A stretch of 64,000 nucleotides of DNA, taken from contig NC_063151.1 of the NCBI RefSeq assembly GCF_020921035.1, forward strand, positions 21,582,934 to 21,646,933, written 5' to 3'. Position numbers and translations under genes: made by a program. Under the pieces are notes generated by a model. The model was not told the DNA's origin, ran no database searches, and saw nothing but the letters and a program-made list of their open reading frames with translations. Origin of the DNA: Rhodamnia argentea (taxonomy: Eukaryota > Streptophyta > Magnoliopsida > Myrtales > Myrtaceae). This document shows positions 10,734-21,299 of the stretch, in pieces (position 1 is the stretch's first letter; each line of letters starts with the position of its first letter).

Positions 10734-12224
10734 ATGGTAAGTTCGTATGGAAAAATTTAGGAGGCACTGAAGAAACCTCAAGGTCTGGCGACGATACCGG
10801 CAATCGGCACAGCCAATCGTCCCAACATCATCTACCGGGCCAATTATCCGGATTACTATTTCTGAGTCACCAACAGCGAGCACATGGCCCTTTGGAAAGA
10901 TAAGTTCGAGCATATATGTAAGTACCAAATGAAAATCATGACTGATGCCACATTTATTAAGAACGACCGAGAAAAGGATCATAATTTCCTCTTAACTCCA
11001 TATAAGTATGTAAAGAAATTTACAATATAAATCGCTTTTCACGAAGTATTGGGGATGAGATTTACATGGTGTGTTATAAGCTGTCGGGTAATTGAGAGTG
11101 GGTTTGGTTCAACATTCTCAAGGGGATTTCAGCCTCCAAAGCCCATTGGGAGAATGCTGAAGCATTTAGCTCATCTTTAAACCAGCATTTGATCAAATGT
11201 TGGCATTGGGAAAGCTGAAAACCCAATGCTGGTAGGGACCAGCATTGGACTTTCAATATTTGGCCCAATGCTAAGAGATTTTTTTTCTTTCCAAACCCAA
11301 TGCTAGGATTATGGCGTCCCGTCCCTGAATGCCCGCCAAGACATATTGGTCCCCAGCGTTTTGGAGCTCGGCGCTGAGGCCGCGGTGAAGGCGATCGAAG
11401 AATGGGGCCAACCGCAATCGAAGATCACGCATGTGATATTCAATTCGACCTCCGGATGGCACATGCCCGGCGCAGATTTTTCTTTGGTAAAGTTGCTTGG
11501 TCTCGAGCCGTCCGTGAAGAGGATCATGATGTACCAGCAAGGATGTTATGTGGGCGGCACCATCCTGCCCATGGCCAAGGACAAAGCCGAGAACAATCCT
11601 GGGTCGAGAGTCCTCGTGGTGTGCTCCGAGATCACCCTCGGCTCGTTCAATGGCCCTTCTGAGGCCGACCCAGAATTTCTTGTGAGCCAGGCGTTCATCG
11701 GGGATGGAGCGGCGGCCCTGATCATTGGCGCCGACCCGGACGCATTGATCAAGCGGCCCTTGTTCCAAGTAATATCGTCCCCCGAGACAATCATCCCTGG
11801 GTAAGAGGGCGTGATCGAGGGTCCTCTGCGGAAGATGGGCCTCACGATCAGCCTCTCACGGAGTGTCGCGGTATTGGTGTCCGGCAACATGGAGGAGCAC
11901 CTGAAGGAAGCGCTTCGCCCTCTGGGGATCACCAACAATTGGAACTCATTGTTTTGGGTAGTTCACACCGGCGGGAGGGCGACCTTCGACAAGATTGAGA
12001 CGAAGCTCAGGCTCAACGCCGACAGGCTCGGGACGATGCGGCACGTGTTGAGCGGGTTCAGGAACATGGCAAGCTCGTCCGTCCTCTTCGTTCTTGATGA
12101 GGTGAGGAAGAGACTGACGGAGAAAGGCGAAGGAAGAGAGTGGGGAGTTCTCTTTGCGTACGAAGCTGGTCTTACGTTGGACTTCGTTGTGCTTCGTAGC
12201 GTGATCACAGATCCCGCCCTTTAA
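10734..12224 (+). pseudogene. Type III polyketide synthase (CHS-like), broken copy A
   Basis: Paralogue of the intact gene at 35735. The exon 1 remnant (10734-10917) has TAG at the ninth codon and TGA near its end. The intron donor GTAAGT remains at 10918. The acceptor and the first ~85 bases of exon 2 are gone, replaced by a MITE piece (11094-11308). Exon 2 resumes at about 11309 ([10 protein letters not shown]). It then stays open to a TAA at 11802-11804, where copy B has a Ser codon, and continues past the stop to 12224. The catalytic Cys ([11 protein letters not shown]), His (WVVHTGG) and Asn (RNMASSS) positions remain visible, so the gene decayed recently. Long antisense ORFs across it are shadows. 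Confidence 0.95.
11094..11308. mobile_element. Partial Tourist-like MITE in PKS-A intron/exon 2
   Basis: It begins GAGAGTGGGTTTGGTTCAAC and follows the first ~210 bp of the 10073-10555 element, up to the CTAAGAGATTTTTTT tract. The right half and right terminus are missing. A duplicated bit of internal sequence (CCAAACCCAATGCTAGG) abuts the PKS exon. It replaces roughly 270 bp that copy B still has (about 36090-36342). Confidence 0.85.
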
Positions 12225-13359
12225 TTCCATTACTCGTTCAAGTGGATTGATTCTGCTAGTGCAAGTAAATAAATGCCGGTCTGGAATAATTTGATTAAAT
12301 AAGAGAATCGATCCTGGATTTTATTTTTTTCAAGGGTGGATCATTTTGGAGAAGAGTCGATATCGAATGGACTTATTTTCATTTGGCAATATCCATTAAG
12401 CTAATCATATAGCAAGTTCGACAACTATTTTTTTTTTCCTCGTTGCTCAACATAATGTATTTTTTCCTTTCTCAACATAATGTCCGAACTTCAGAAAATT
12501 AGTTCCGTATAGTTTTTTTTTTTTTTTTCATAAAATGGCATGAAACATCAAGTATTTTGATTGCCGTGAAGTGTCACCTTAGTAATGACCAGGCACAACT
12601 AGCCATGTGGATTGCCTCCTAATCTCTATCACCATCTTATTATTTTTCTCCATCTCCGATCATCATAACAAAGTCGTCGGTGCCGTCGAAGACCCGCCTC
12701 GTCGCTCTCTCTCTCTCTCTGTACGCGCGCAATCAACTGTTTGAGACAATGCTTCAAGAGGTTGCACGATCATGATTCAAGGCAACACGACCATAATTCA
12801 AGTCTCATAACCTCAAAGTGAAAGTCCGACCATAGAAAATCCGAACGCAACATAAGGTCCGAGAACTACGCTTGAAAAATAGAAACTGGTTTTAGGAGTG
12901 ACTGCACAATGATGAAAGGTTTCAAAAGGAGAACATGTGGTATTATCAAAATTTGCATCGGTGATGCCACAAGTATTCTCCCCGGCATTTCCCCTTAAGG
13001 TCTACATTTCCCATCTAGAGACAGTAATTAATAATTTTATCTCGAAAAAGACGAGCTGATCAGAATATTTAATAAATGTGCATGGTGCTTATGTCATAAG
13101 AGGATTCATCCTCGAGTCAATGAATATAGTTGTGTTAGAAACAAGGAAGAAATTGTGAGACTCGTCTCTTTTTAATTAAAAGAAAACCCTAAAAGAGATT
13201 ATTTCTAGAGGCCTAAAAACCCATGATGAAGAAGAAGCCCATCTTCTAACTTTGACCATAGTCCTAGGGCCCACACTCAGCATTTCACCCCAACAATAAG
13301 ACGCCAATGGGCTATACTGATAAGGCCCAATAATCAAATCCCTTAATGTAAATTACTTG
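12225..13359. other. PKS-A downstream region, no gene
   Basis: 3' UTR-like and intergenic sequence shared with copy B (37253-39000). It has poly-T tracts and a short (CT)n at about 12707. No gene is seen. Confidence 0.5.
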
Positions 13360-14740
13360 GGCTCTGTTTGACAGTAATTCTGCTCCCAAAAAATGATTCT
13401 GATCAAATCACTTTTTTTGATTCTGTTCCCCGAATGATTTTTTGAGAATCAAAACGCGTTTGATAACTGTTTAAAATTTTTGTTCTTAGAACGTAAATGC
13501 GTTTGGTAGTTTCACAAAATTTCCGTTCCCAATTTGTCATTTAAATCAAATAATTATATAATCACATTTGATAACAAAGAATAGGGAAAATAATCAAATA
13601 GTGATTATGGAGCAAAAAAAAAAAAAAGAAGAAGAAAAAGCAACAAAATTTTCATTCCCAATTCGTTTGTCGATTTGTCATGAGTATGCAATCATTTATA
13701 TTGTTTGAAAAGTAATTCGTATTACATTTACAAAATTTGTCTAAATCATTTGTTTGTTATTATTTCTTGTGACTTTTAGATTGATTACCAAAAAAAAAAA
13801 AAAAAACTCCTCATTGTGCAACCGCCTATAGTTTTGCATTCTTGTAATTACACATCGTACAAGCTTACGGGACCTGCAACTCAACTACATTGATTTTTTT
13901 TTTCACCCGACTCAACAAATTTTTTGTGCGGCTCGAAAAATAGAGAAAAAATGGAGATTTAGTTCGCGACGCGGAGGGTTGGGTCCAGTCTTTAATAAAA
14001 AAAAAGATAAAAGTTGAAAAAACATAATAGGAAATAAAAAAAATGCAAACTTAATTAGAATAAAAAATAAAATAGCTAAAAATTCGAAAAAAAAACATGC
14101 GTATTAGAGGTCGTTTAATATAAAAAAAATAAATTAGATTTAAAAATTTTCTAAAAACTAATTTTATTAAATATAAATATAAATATAAATTGAATGTAAA
14201 AATAGGCTTAAAATTTTACAAAAAAAAAAAGGGGAGGGGAAGAATCTGGTGACGAGAAATTTTTTTCAAAATTTTAGCTTTTTTCAATCTTAATTTTTTT
14301 ATTTTTAAATTATTAAATTAAAAATCTAAATATTTTTTATTTCCCCCATTTCATAAATTTTTAAATTTTTTTATTGAATTTACCATAAATAAAATTTTTA
14401 ATTTAGGAAAATTAGTTTTTCCAATTTTTAAAATTGAATTTTAATTTATGTAAAGTTAAAAATCCACGTGGACTATTTTTTTTTTAAATAATACCATTTT
14501 ATATTAAAATTTTAATTATAAGTATGAGGGATAAATCATAAATATATCGTGCAAAAAGGTGATTCCCAAAAGTGTTCCAAAACACCGTAATCATCTTTTT
14601 TTTGCTTCTGAAAAGTGGTCCAAAAGTGTTCCCGAGATCGGAATTAAAATCATTTTTTTTTCATTACCAAACATGTTTCTGATCCTTTTTTTGTTTCCGG
14701 GAACGGAAATAGAGGATCAGAATTATTGCCAAACAGTGCC
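13360..14740. mobile_element. Non-autonomous DNA transposon (copy A only)
   Basis: Its termini GGCTCTGTTTGACAGTAATT and AATTATTGCCAAACAGTGCC are inverted repeats. Copy B has the uninterrupted site ACTACTTGGTGACG near 38990. TTG (or CTTGG, depending on where the boundary is drawn) is repeated on both sides, which fits a PIF/Harbinger-like 3-bp target but is not decisive. The interior is 1.4 kb of very AT-rich DNA and has no transposase. A second insertion may be hidden inside, since the terminal-like sequence is confined to about 330 bp on the left and 190 bp on the right. Confidence 0.75.
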
Positions 14741-15425
14741 TTGGTGACCCTCTCGGTCGGCGTATGGTCAACCCATTTTAGGACCAATTTTTCCAAAGCA
14801 GATTAACAGGAGATTGGGGAACCATCTGTGGGGTTAGGCCATAACCTAATCAAGACTGGAATCGCGCTCCGTAACTAAAATAAAATGAATTACTTATTTA
14901 ATAGGAAAAAAGTCACCGGAAATTTCAAGCTTTGCCTACCCACTACAATATGTTTACCCTAAGCTTTTCTCTATGATACTAAAAAAGTCAAACTTATCCT
15001 TGTGTGACACATTTACCCTACGTTAAAATTCCTTCAATGGATGCTGTTAAAAATCTGCCTCCATAGACAGCAGAAGGCGAACGATATTGACATGGCGCCC
15101 TCGTGGCGTGAGTCAAATAAAAACCTCGGTTCGGTTGGAAATCATCCGATGGAACCTTAACGAAGGGTAAATATACAAGTTTAGAATTTTGGATGTCATT
15201 AGAAAATAGTTTAAGGCAAACGTGTCACAGTGGACGTAATTTTAGATTTCTGATAACAAGAAAAATAGTTCGAGGATAAATTCATCACAATGAACATATT
15301 TTACAATTTTGGCGGCATTTTCCCCCATTTGTTATGGTAAGACTCCATTTTCGGTCAACCATTTGTTTTTTTTTTTCTGGGTCTCGACACTGTTGGTGAC
15401 ACAATACATGGCCTATATAGCAGTC
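14741..15425. other. Distal end of duplication copy A, no gene
   Basis: Matches about 38992-39751 in copy B. No gene is seen. Homology is lost just after GCAGTC at 15420-15425. Confidence 0.6.
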
Positions 15426-16020
15426 GAGAAATACGGAAGCGGTGGTAACAATGATGTTACACGTGGAACCTAGCGAAATGGGGGCCCTTCACGCGCATTA
15501 TATAAATTGGTGCGGCGGAGGACGGCGGTGTCAGAGGAACTACAGAGAAGAAGGTTCATCCAGATAGAGAGAGAAAGAGAGCGGTATTTCCGATTCCGAG
15601 ATTTGCGTGCGATTAGATATTCAAATTTAGGGCTTGGCCCACACGAAAAGAGGCGGGTTGTTAACAAGCTTTGCTTACATGAATATAATTCTTCTGTCTT
15701 CCTAAATATGAATGAAAGCCAAGGCTGTGGATGCTACCCGGCCCAATTGAACTCGACTCGAAGCAGCCTAAAAGAAGGCACAAAGATAGATCAAAATAAC
15801 ATAAGCCCAGCAATCCATAGAGCAGTCTCATGAAACCAAATTTTTCGCAGAACGCGTGTGGACTCAGAATTCGTTTCATGTCACGTTGTTTTGCTTATAT
15901 AATGCAGTTATTGGGCTCGTTGGGCCCAAATACGTTGTCCAAGCGCTAAGGGTGAGCATGGTCCGGATTGGTCCGGTTACTTTCGGGACCGGGGCCCGAA
16001 CATCGGACAAACTGGTCCAT
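15426..16020 (+). other. Unique sequence; possible promoter and leader
   Basis: ATTATATAAATTGG at about 15498 looks like a TATA box, followed by a purine-rich leader-like stretch. A 108-codon frame (15507-15833) matches no family I know and is low complexity at its start. At about 15949-16010, GGGTGAGCATGGTCCGG resembles the end of the hAT-like element at 49892. Confidence 0.35.
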
Positions 16021-16151
16021 AAGGACTTTTCAATTGGATTATGGCATCCATGGTGACCCCACGCTCCATCTCATCCTTCAGGACTCTGCTAGTGTAACAA
16101 TAAATATCGAGATCTCATCGACTCGGAAAAACTTGGTGGTTAAAGAAGAAT
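16021..16151 (+). pseudogene. Ubiquitin-like piece 1
   Basis: Reads RTFQLDYGIHGDPTLHLIL, then SVTINIEISSTRKNLVVKEE. The first part aligns with ubiquitin residues 54-71 (RTLADYNIQKESTLHLVL) and the second with the N-terminal beta hairpin of the next unit (MQIFVKTLTGKTITLEVE). The piece therefore spans a head-to-tail junction of two ubiquitin folds. The C-terminal RLRGG needed for conjugation is absent; QDSAS stands in its place. Confidence 0.65.
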
Positions 16152-16386
16152 GTAAGTGAAATGCTAACTCAACTAAAGGAGGTTCGAGTCATTTATGCTC
16201 CTCGTGACGCAAATTAGTGTCTTGATTGGATCGCCAAGGCCCATATATTCGGGTCTCCCTCCCGACTAGCTGTCGAAGCCCACTCAATCCCTTTGGGATT
16301 TATTATGTTTTCATGCTAGTAGTGCTACTTTTTCTAGAGCCGAAAGTTAACGAAAGTTTGATCTTTTTGACCCCCCAATAAAACAG

Positions 16387-16513
16387 GTGAGGCTTATGTA
16401 TTACAGCATCCATGGTGACCCCACGCTCCATCTCATCCTTCCGAACTCTTCTAGTGTGACAATACATGTCGAGATCTCATCGACTCGGAAAAACTTGTTA
16501 GTTAAAGAAGACC
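16387..16513 (+). pseudogene. Ubiquitin-like piece 2
   Basis: Reads VRLMYYSIHGDPTLHLILPN, then SVTIHVEISSTRKNLLVKED, open throughout and ending at GTAAGTG. It has the same head-to-tail junction structure as piece 1. The middle third of the fold is missing. It opens the first 572-bp unit. Confidence 0.6.
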
Positions 16514-16756
16514 GTAAGTGAAATGCTAACGCCACCAAAGGAGGTTCAAGTCACTTATGATGCTCCTCGTGAAGCAAATCAGTGTGTTGATTGGATTGCC
16601 AAGGCGCATGTATTCGGGTCTCCTTCCCGACCGGCTATTGAAGCCCACTCAATCCCTTTGGGATTTATTATGTTTTGATGCTAGTAGTGCTACTTTTTCT
16701 AGGGCCGAAAGTTAACGAAAGTTCGATTTTTTTGACACCCAAAAAAAAAAAAAAAA
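16514..16756 (+). mobile_element. LINE-type RNase H 3' end with poly-A
   Basis: One frame reads EANQCVDWIAKAHVFGSPSR followed by a short 3' tail and A18. It matches the C-terminal RNase H domain (RVT_3 type, REANRxADWIAK) found at the end of plant LINE polyproteins. The copy is 5'-truncated, and the arginine of the motif is mutated. Confidence 0.65.
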
Positions 16757-16958
16757 GGTGAGGCTTATGCTCCTCGTGAAGCAAATTAGTGTGCTGATTG
16801 GATCGCCAAGGCCCATATATTCGGGTCTCCCCCCCGACTAGCTATCGAAGCCCACTCAATCCCTTTGGGATTTATTATGTTTTGATGCTAGTAGTGCTAC
16901 TTTTTCTAGAGCCAAAAGTTAACAAAAGTTTGATCTTTTTGACCCCCCAATAAAACAG
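16757..16958 (+). mobile_element. LINE RNase H 3' end, second tandem copy without ubiquitin piece
   Basis: It begins directly at GGTGAGGCTTATG and enters the LINE module at GCTCCTCGTGAAGC, so the ubiquitin-like piece and the first LINE bases are absent. A TAG interrupts the EAN motif. It ends CCCCCCAATAAAACAG with no long poly-A. Confidence 0.6.
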
Positions 16959-17085
16959 GTGAGGCCTCCGGATTACGACATCCACGATGACCCCACGCTC
17001 TATCTCATCCTTCAGGACTCTTCTAGTGTGATAATACATGTCGAGATCTCATCGACTCGGAAAAACTTGTTGGTTAAAGAAGACC
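16959..17085 (+). pseudogene. Ubiquitin-like piece 3
   Basis: Reads VRPPDYDIHDDPTLYLILQD, then SVIIHVEISSTRKNLLVKED, open to GTAAGTG. It opens the second 572-bp unit. DYDI and TLxLIL are at the ubiquitin positions DYNI and TLHLVL. Confidence 0.6.
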
Positions 17086-17530
17086 GTAAGTGAAATGCTA
17101 ACCCCACCAAAGGAGGTTCAAGTCACTTATGATGCTCCTCGTGAAGCAAATTAGTGTGTTGATTGGATCGCCAAGGCGCATATATTCGGGTCTCCTTCCC
17201 GACCGGTTATTGAAGCCCACTCAATCCCTTTGGGATTTATTATGTTTTGATGCTAGTAGTGCTACTTTTTCTAGGGCTGAAAGTTAACGAAAGTTCGATT
17301 TTTTTGACACCCAAAAAAAAAAAAAAGGTGAGGCTTATGCTCCTCGTGAAGCAAATTAGTGTGCTGATTGGATCGCCAAGGCCCATATATTCGGGTCTCC
17401 CTCCCGACCGGCTATTGAAGCCCACTCAATCCCTTTGGGATTTATTATGTTTTGATGCTAGTAATGCTACTTTTTCTAGAGCCGAAAGTTAATGAAAATT
17501 TGATCTTTTTGGCCCAAAAAAAAAAAAAAG
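17086..17530 (+). mobile_element. Two LINE RNase H 3' ends of the second 572-bp unit
   Basis: The first copy (17086-17326) ends in A14. The second (17328-17530) again lacks its 5' part and ends in A14. Arrangement and lengths repeat those of 16514-16958. Both carry a TAG in the EAN motif. Confidence 0.6.
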
Positions 17531-17804
17531 ATGAGGCTTCTGGATACCATCCAAAATTTTAAATTGATGATTCAAGCCAAGGAAGAGATACGATCGGGTG
17601 AGTTCGCTCTGGCATCCATATTGGTTTGGTTTCCTTAGGGATCGGGGATCGAAGATCGGACCAATCGGTCCGTAAGGACCTTTCCATTGGATTATGGCAT
17701 CCACGGTGACCCCACGCTCCATCTCATCCTTTAGGACTCTGCTAGTGTGACAACAAATGTCAAGATCTCATCGACTCGGAAAAACTTGATGGTTAAAGAA
17801 GACC
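17531..17804 (+). pseudogene. Ubiquitin-like middle piece plus C-to-N piece 4
   Basis: 17531-17610 reads MRLLDTIQNFKLMIQAKEEI, aligning with ubiquitin residues 20-36 (SDTIDNVKAKIQDKEGI). After about 65 bp of unrelated sequence, 17675-17804 reads RTFPLDYGIHGDPTLHLIL, a stop, then an N-terminal hairpin ending at GTAAGT. Together they retain most segments of one fold, in the right order. Confidence 0.65.
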
Positions 17805-18040
17805 GTAAGTGAAATGCTAACCCAACAAAAGGAGGTTCAAGTCATTTATGCTCGTCGTGAAGCGAATCGGCGTGCTGATTGGATCGCCAAGTCCCATATA
17901 TTCGGGTCTCCCTCTTCACTAGCTATCGAAGCCCACTCAATCCCTTTGGGATTTATTATGTTTTGATCCTAGTAGTGCTACTTTTTCTAGTGGTGAAAGT
18001 TAACAAAAGTATCATCTTTTTGACCCCAAAAAAAGAAAAG
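17805..18040 (+). mobile_element. Best-preserved LINE RNase H end
   Basis: The frame EVQVIYARREANRRADWIAK is uninterrupted and continues to IPLGFIMF before a stop. It shows the canonical REANRxAD motif that is mutated in the other copies of the array. An A-rich run precedes GGTGAGG. Confidence 0.7.
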
Positions 18041-18205
18041 GTGAGGCTTCTATATGACGTCCAAAATTTTAAATTGATGATTCAAGCCAAGGAAGAGATA
18101 CAGCCGGACGAGTTCGCCCTGGCATTCGGGGGAAACGTGCTCGCCAAGGACGGGGACCCTCGCCCTCGCTCAACTTGCCGTCGGGGCCAGTTGGCGAACG
18201 TTTAA
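18041..18205 (+). pseudogene. Ubiquitin-like terminal piece
   Basis: Reads VRLLYDVQNFKLMIQAKEEI, then QPDEFALAFGGNVLAKDGD. It aligns through ubiquitin residues 20-53 (IPPDQQRLIFAGKQLEDG), including the PD and F-x-G positions. It then leaves homology (PRPRSTCRRGQLANV) and stops at 18203-18205. This is the longest continuous ubiquitin-like stretch in the array. Confidence 0.7.
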
Positions 18206-19830
18206 GTGGCAGCTGCTTTTTATCTTCGAATGGAAAGAAAACTGATCCGTTTTCCATTTTTTTTTTTTTTTGAGAGGTATTGCAAACCTCGTACATCACA
18301 TCTTTTTTTATTTTATATTCTTCTCAATACAGTGTAACATTCGAACATTGGCACAATTACACACCACGTCCTCCTCATGTTCCATAAAACAAGAGCCACA
18401 TTAGTCATAAAAAGGTTTCTGTTACGTTTAATAACGATAGAAAGTATTCATACATGGGAAAAACTAATATAACGTGAATGCTTGTGGCATGCTTGTGTTA
18501 AGCATAATTAATACAGGAACACGAAATGAATTAGAGTGTATTGCAAATTAGGAAAATGACGGAGATACGAGTGACCGGGTTGCCTCCCTCCACCGTATTT
18601 TTTTCCTTTTTTTTTCTTTTTTTTCATGGAAATTGAACAAACAATTTCTCCGGTTTCCCGAGAATCCCGATAGCTTTGCGAACGATGAAAGGGATAGGAT
18701 GTATTAAAATTTCACCAGCTTGAAAAAAACACTTTGCATAAAATTAAAATTATTGATCTGGTTTCCCCTTCTAATTGGGAACCGGTTCGGTCCGGGTGAT
18801 TTCCGATTTTGTTGTGTTGAAATATAAAGCGGAAGTGACCAAGATCTTGCAAATAACTCAATGCGAAAAGCCCGGAGAAATAACGATGAATAATAAAGGA
18901 CACCGGAGATTACGTGATTCGGTCCAAATATCGGTACCTACATCCACGGGGAGAGCCAGCAAGAACAATCAACTATAATCGAATAATTAAATTTTCAATC
19001 GTTCAATACGGTCGTATTTCCCGCACCTAATTATACAAAAATTCTAAGTGTTTATAAATAAAATAACTCATAAGTGGATATAATAAAACACACCAAACAC
19101 AGGACCTTTCGGGCATCCGTTGATCCTGTCGTGGCGAAGAAATCAGGAAGAACGACGTGTTCTTCTGTTTTTTCTTTATTCCTCCCGGAGCGGCTTTCTT
19201 ACTGTTTTGTGCGGCTTCGTCAGGGAAGGAAGAGACCCACGAAGACCCACCCTTTTCTTTTATACGGCTTATATTGCACAGAGAAGTAAAAGCAAACCCT
19301 TCTTTTCTTTTCTTTTCTTTTCTTTTTATTCCTCCATGGGCCCCACAATATTATATATTATATGTGAGCCCTTCCCTTTTGTCCTGTAGCGCCAATATCC
19401 ATTCTGCAGTAGGACTCGTCCAATGCATAAGGTGAATCTTCTTCCAACAAAAACAAATCTCCACTCATGTGTGTGTATATGTATGTATATATAAAAGAAA
19501 TTCTAAGCGCAATTAGAATTCTTGGATTTATTTCTTAGCAGATTCAGATTGGTTCCATAAACGATTTAAAACTCGAGACACATTTAATAGGTTGGTCTAT
19601 AATTTTTTTTTTTTGGTGGAATGGTTGATCCATTTTGCTCAACCCTACTAAGTGCGCTAGTGCAATGAGTTGGGCAAGCTTGTTGGCCCATGATCGGGTG
19701 TACAATGCTTTGAGATGCAAGTGCAGAGTGATGTTAGAACAACACATTTCGAGCGGAAGAAAAATATCCGAACAGTCAATAGTTGTGTATGGCGCTCATT
19801 CTAATGTCAAAAGCTTTTTTTGGACTACTT
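18206..19830. other. Intergenic, LTR-like remnant
   Basis: No gene is seen. 18760-18990 contains AATAATAAAGGACACCGGAG and ATTACGTGATTCGGTCC, phrases often seen in LTR/leader regions of plant retrotransposons. No second LTR or polyprotein was found, so the call is weak. A (TTTTC)n microsatellite lies at about 19302-19326. Confidence 0.35.
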
Positions 19831-20940
19831 AAATGTTAAATTTTTTGAAAAATGATTTTTTAGTGCCAACTTCGATCTGTTTGATAGGAAATCCTACGTG
19901 GCTTTTTTTTATTATTATTTATATCTTAAGCAGACTTGGCTCTTTGGAGGCCCAGTCAGCAATAAAAAAAGCTAAAAGTTCAAAAAAAATATAGTTAAAA
20001 TAAAAAATTAATTAGATCAAATAAATAAAAAAAGTGAAAATTTGAAAAGGAAAATAAATCACCAACATGGTGGACGCTGCCGACGGAGGTCGCATGAGCC
20101 TCTTTGATGCTTGGGGGCCAATGAGGGCCTGATGGCCCAGATCTAGGGTTGGGTGCAACCCTCTCCCAAACCCTTTCCCCATATTTGAGCGAGGGTCGCC
20201 GGTGAGGCATTGCCTAAGGTTGCCCGTTGTCACCGGCTTTCAACGACTTCTTGCCATTCGATCCAAGTGAGCTCCTCGGTACACCCTATTCTTGCCAAGT
20301 ATGAAGCACTAAATTAGGTGATGAATTTCTGAGCAAATTTTGTTGAATGAAGATCAATTTGTGACGAGCAATTTTGAGTTAGAGCTTTATATGTCAAGTT
20401 TTGGCTGAAACATTGCAGAAAAACTGAAATCTAAAGTTAGTATATTGAATGCATATAATGTGGTTTGACGTTTGGCTTGAATGAAATCCGAGCCATCGGG
20501 CACTCACCGGGGGCCGAAGATGGTCATCGGGCATCAAGGAGGCTCAACCGACCTCTATCGGCCCTTCCCGGCAACCGTGGCAAGAGCCAATGGCAAGGCG
20601 TAGCCAAGCCAAAGTTTGTTTGTTTATTTATTTATTTTTTTGCTTCAATTTGTCTTTTTTTAAGTTTATCTTTCCAAATTATCTTTTAATATTGTTACGC
20701 GAAGTCGGATTGAAATTTTGATTATAAATGCCACGTAATATATATTTATGCCAAGTCATATTAAAATTTTAACTATAAATGCCACGTAGTCATTTTCATC
20801 GGGAATTTTCACCGTGGGCTCTTAAGTGATCATTTTTTTTTTCCGATTTGGTATTTAAGTGAGCTGGCAAAAATTTTTGGCACTAAAATGAGCGGCGTAC
20901 ACAATTTTTGATACTTTTAGTGTTCTTCTCCCCATGTCCC
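19830..20940. mobile_element. Degenerate non-autonomous element with GC-rich core
   Basis: The AT-rich arms carry TTTTAGTGCCAA near 19859 and its inverse TTGGCACTAAAATG near 20876. The interior has a GC-rich module (20060-20240) similar in wording to the core of 253-1213, including CCCTCTCCCAAACCCTTTCCC and GAGGGTCGCCGGTGAGG. A second GC-rich patch lies at 20490-20600. There is no transposase and no target duplication was identified. Confidence 0.5.
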
Positions 20941-21299
20941 TCTATAGAACCCCGTGGAACAGTGAGTCGGGTCGAAACCGGGTCAAACGAAAATCGACAC
21001 ATTTTTATTTGGATATGATTTTAGATATGGACCTAATCAATACCCGATCCAATCCATATGACTAAAACAAATATGTATTTAACACAACCAATCATTTAAC
21101 CCGCTTTAAGCTCTTTTGTGTGAATTTGTTACTTGGATAAAATTTCACATCAAATTAAAAAGGTAAATTAACAAAAATAAGAAGATGTTAGCAAGGCCTT
21201 AACATGAGCATTTCGCATTTGTATTTGGGCGACTTTCGTCACTTATAGTATGGCTTTAGCTATGCATTCCCAGAGGGCTCAAAATAGATGGTCGTCGAC

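Larger units (their letters stand above)
1..15425 (+). repeat. Segmental duplication, copy A (FEX + PKS unit)
   Basis: This block matches about 25050-39751 in order and orientation: FEX gene, its 3' region, a PPR-carrying transposon, a PKS, and roughly 3 kb downstream. The left edge is not seen, because homology already exists at base 1 (it pairs with about 25050). Homology stops near 15425, where copy B runs into a poly-T tract at 39752. Copy-specific insertions at 253-1213, 10073-10555, 11094-11308 and 13360-14740 are absent from copy B. The match was made by eye and no percent identity was computed. Confidence 0.93.
16021..18190 (+). repeat. Tandem array: ubiquitin-fold pieces alternating with LINE RNase H ends
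   Basis: The array alternates two modules. Ubiquitin-like pieces are at 16021-16151, 16387-16513, 16959-17085, 17531-17610, 17675-17804 and 18041-18190. LINE-like RNase H 3' ends lie between them, two of them (16757-16958 and 17328-17530) directly following another LINE copy. Two full higher-order units, 16387-16958 and 16959-17530, are both 572 bp. Every ubiquitin-like C-to-N piece ends at GTAAGTG, and most LINE pieces end in an A-rich run followed by GGTGAGG or GATGAGG. The array could be a decayed polyubiquitin-like gene whose introns hold LINE ends, or simple tandem expansion of one insertion. Exon phases do not match if the GTAAGT sites are used, which argues for decay. Confidence 0.8.

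Noticed and set aside
11271..11768. 165-codon minus-strand ORF across PKS-A (with relatives at 11546-11938, 36574-36918, 36974-37258)
   Set aside because: An antisense shadow of the GC-biased PKS exon, present because third positions avoid stops. No domain of its own.
16178..16200. GGTTCGAGTC as a tRNA T-arm / SINE B box
   Set aside because: It lies in the RNase H reading frame of the LINE end and has no tRNA fold around it.
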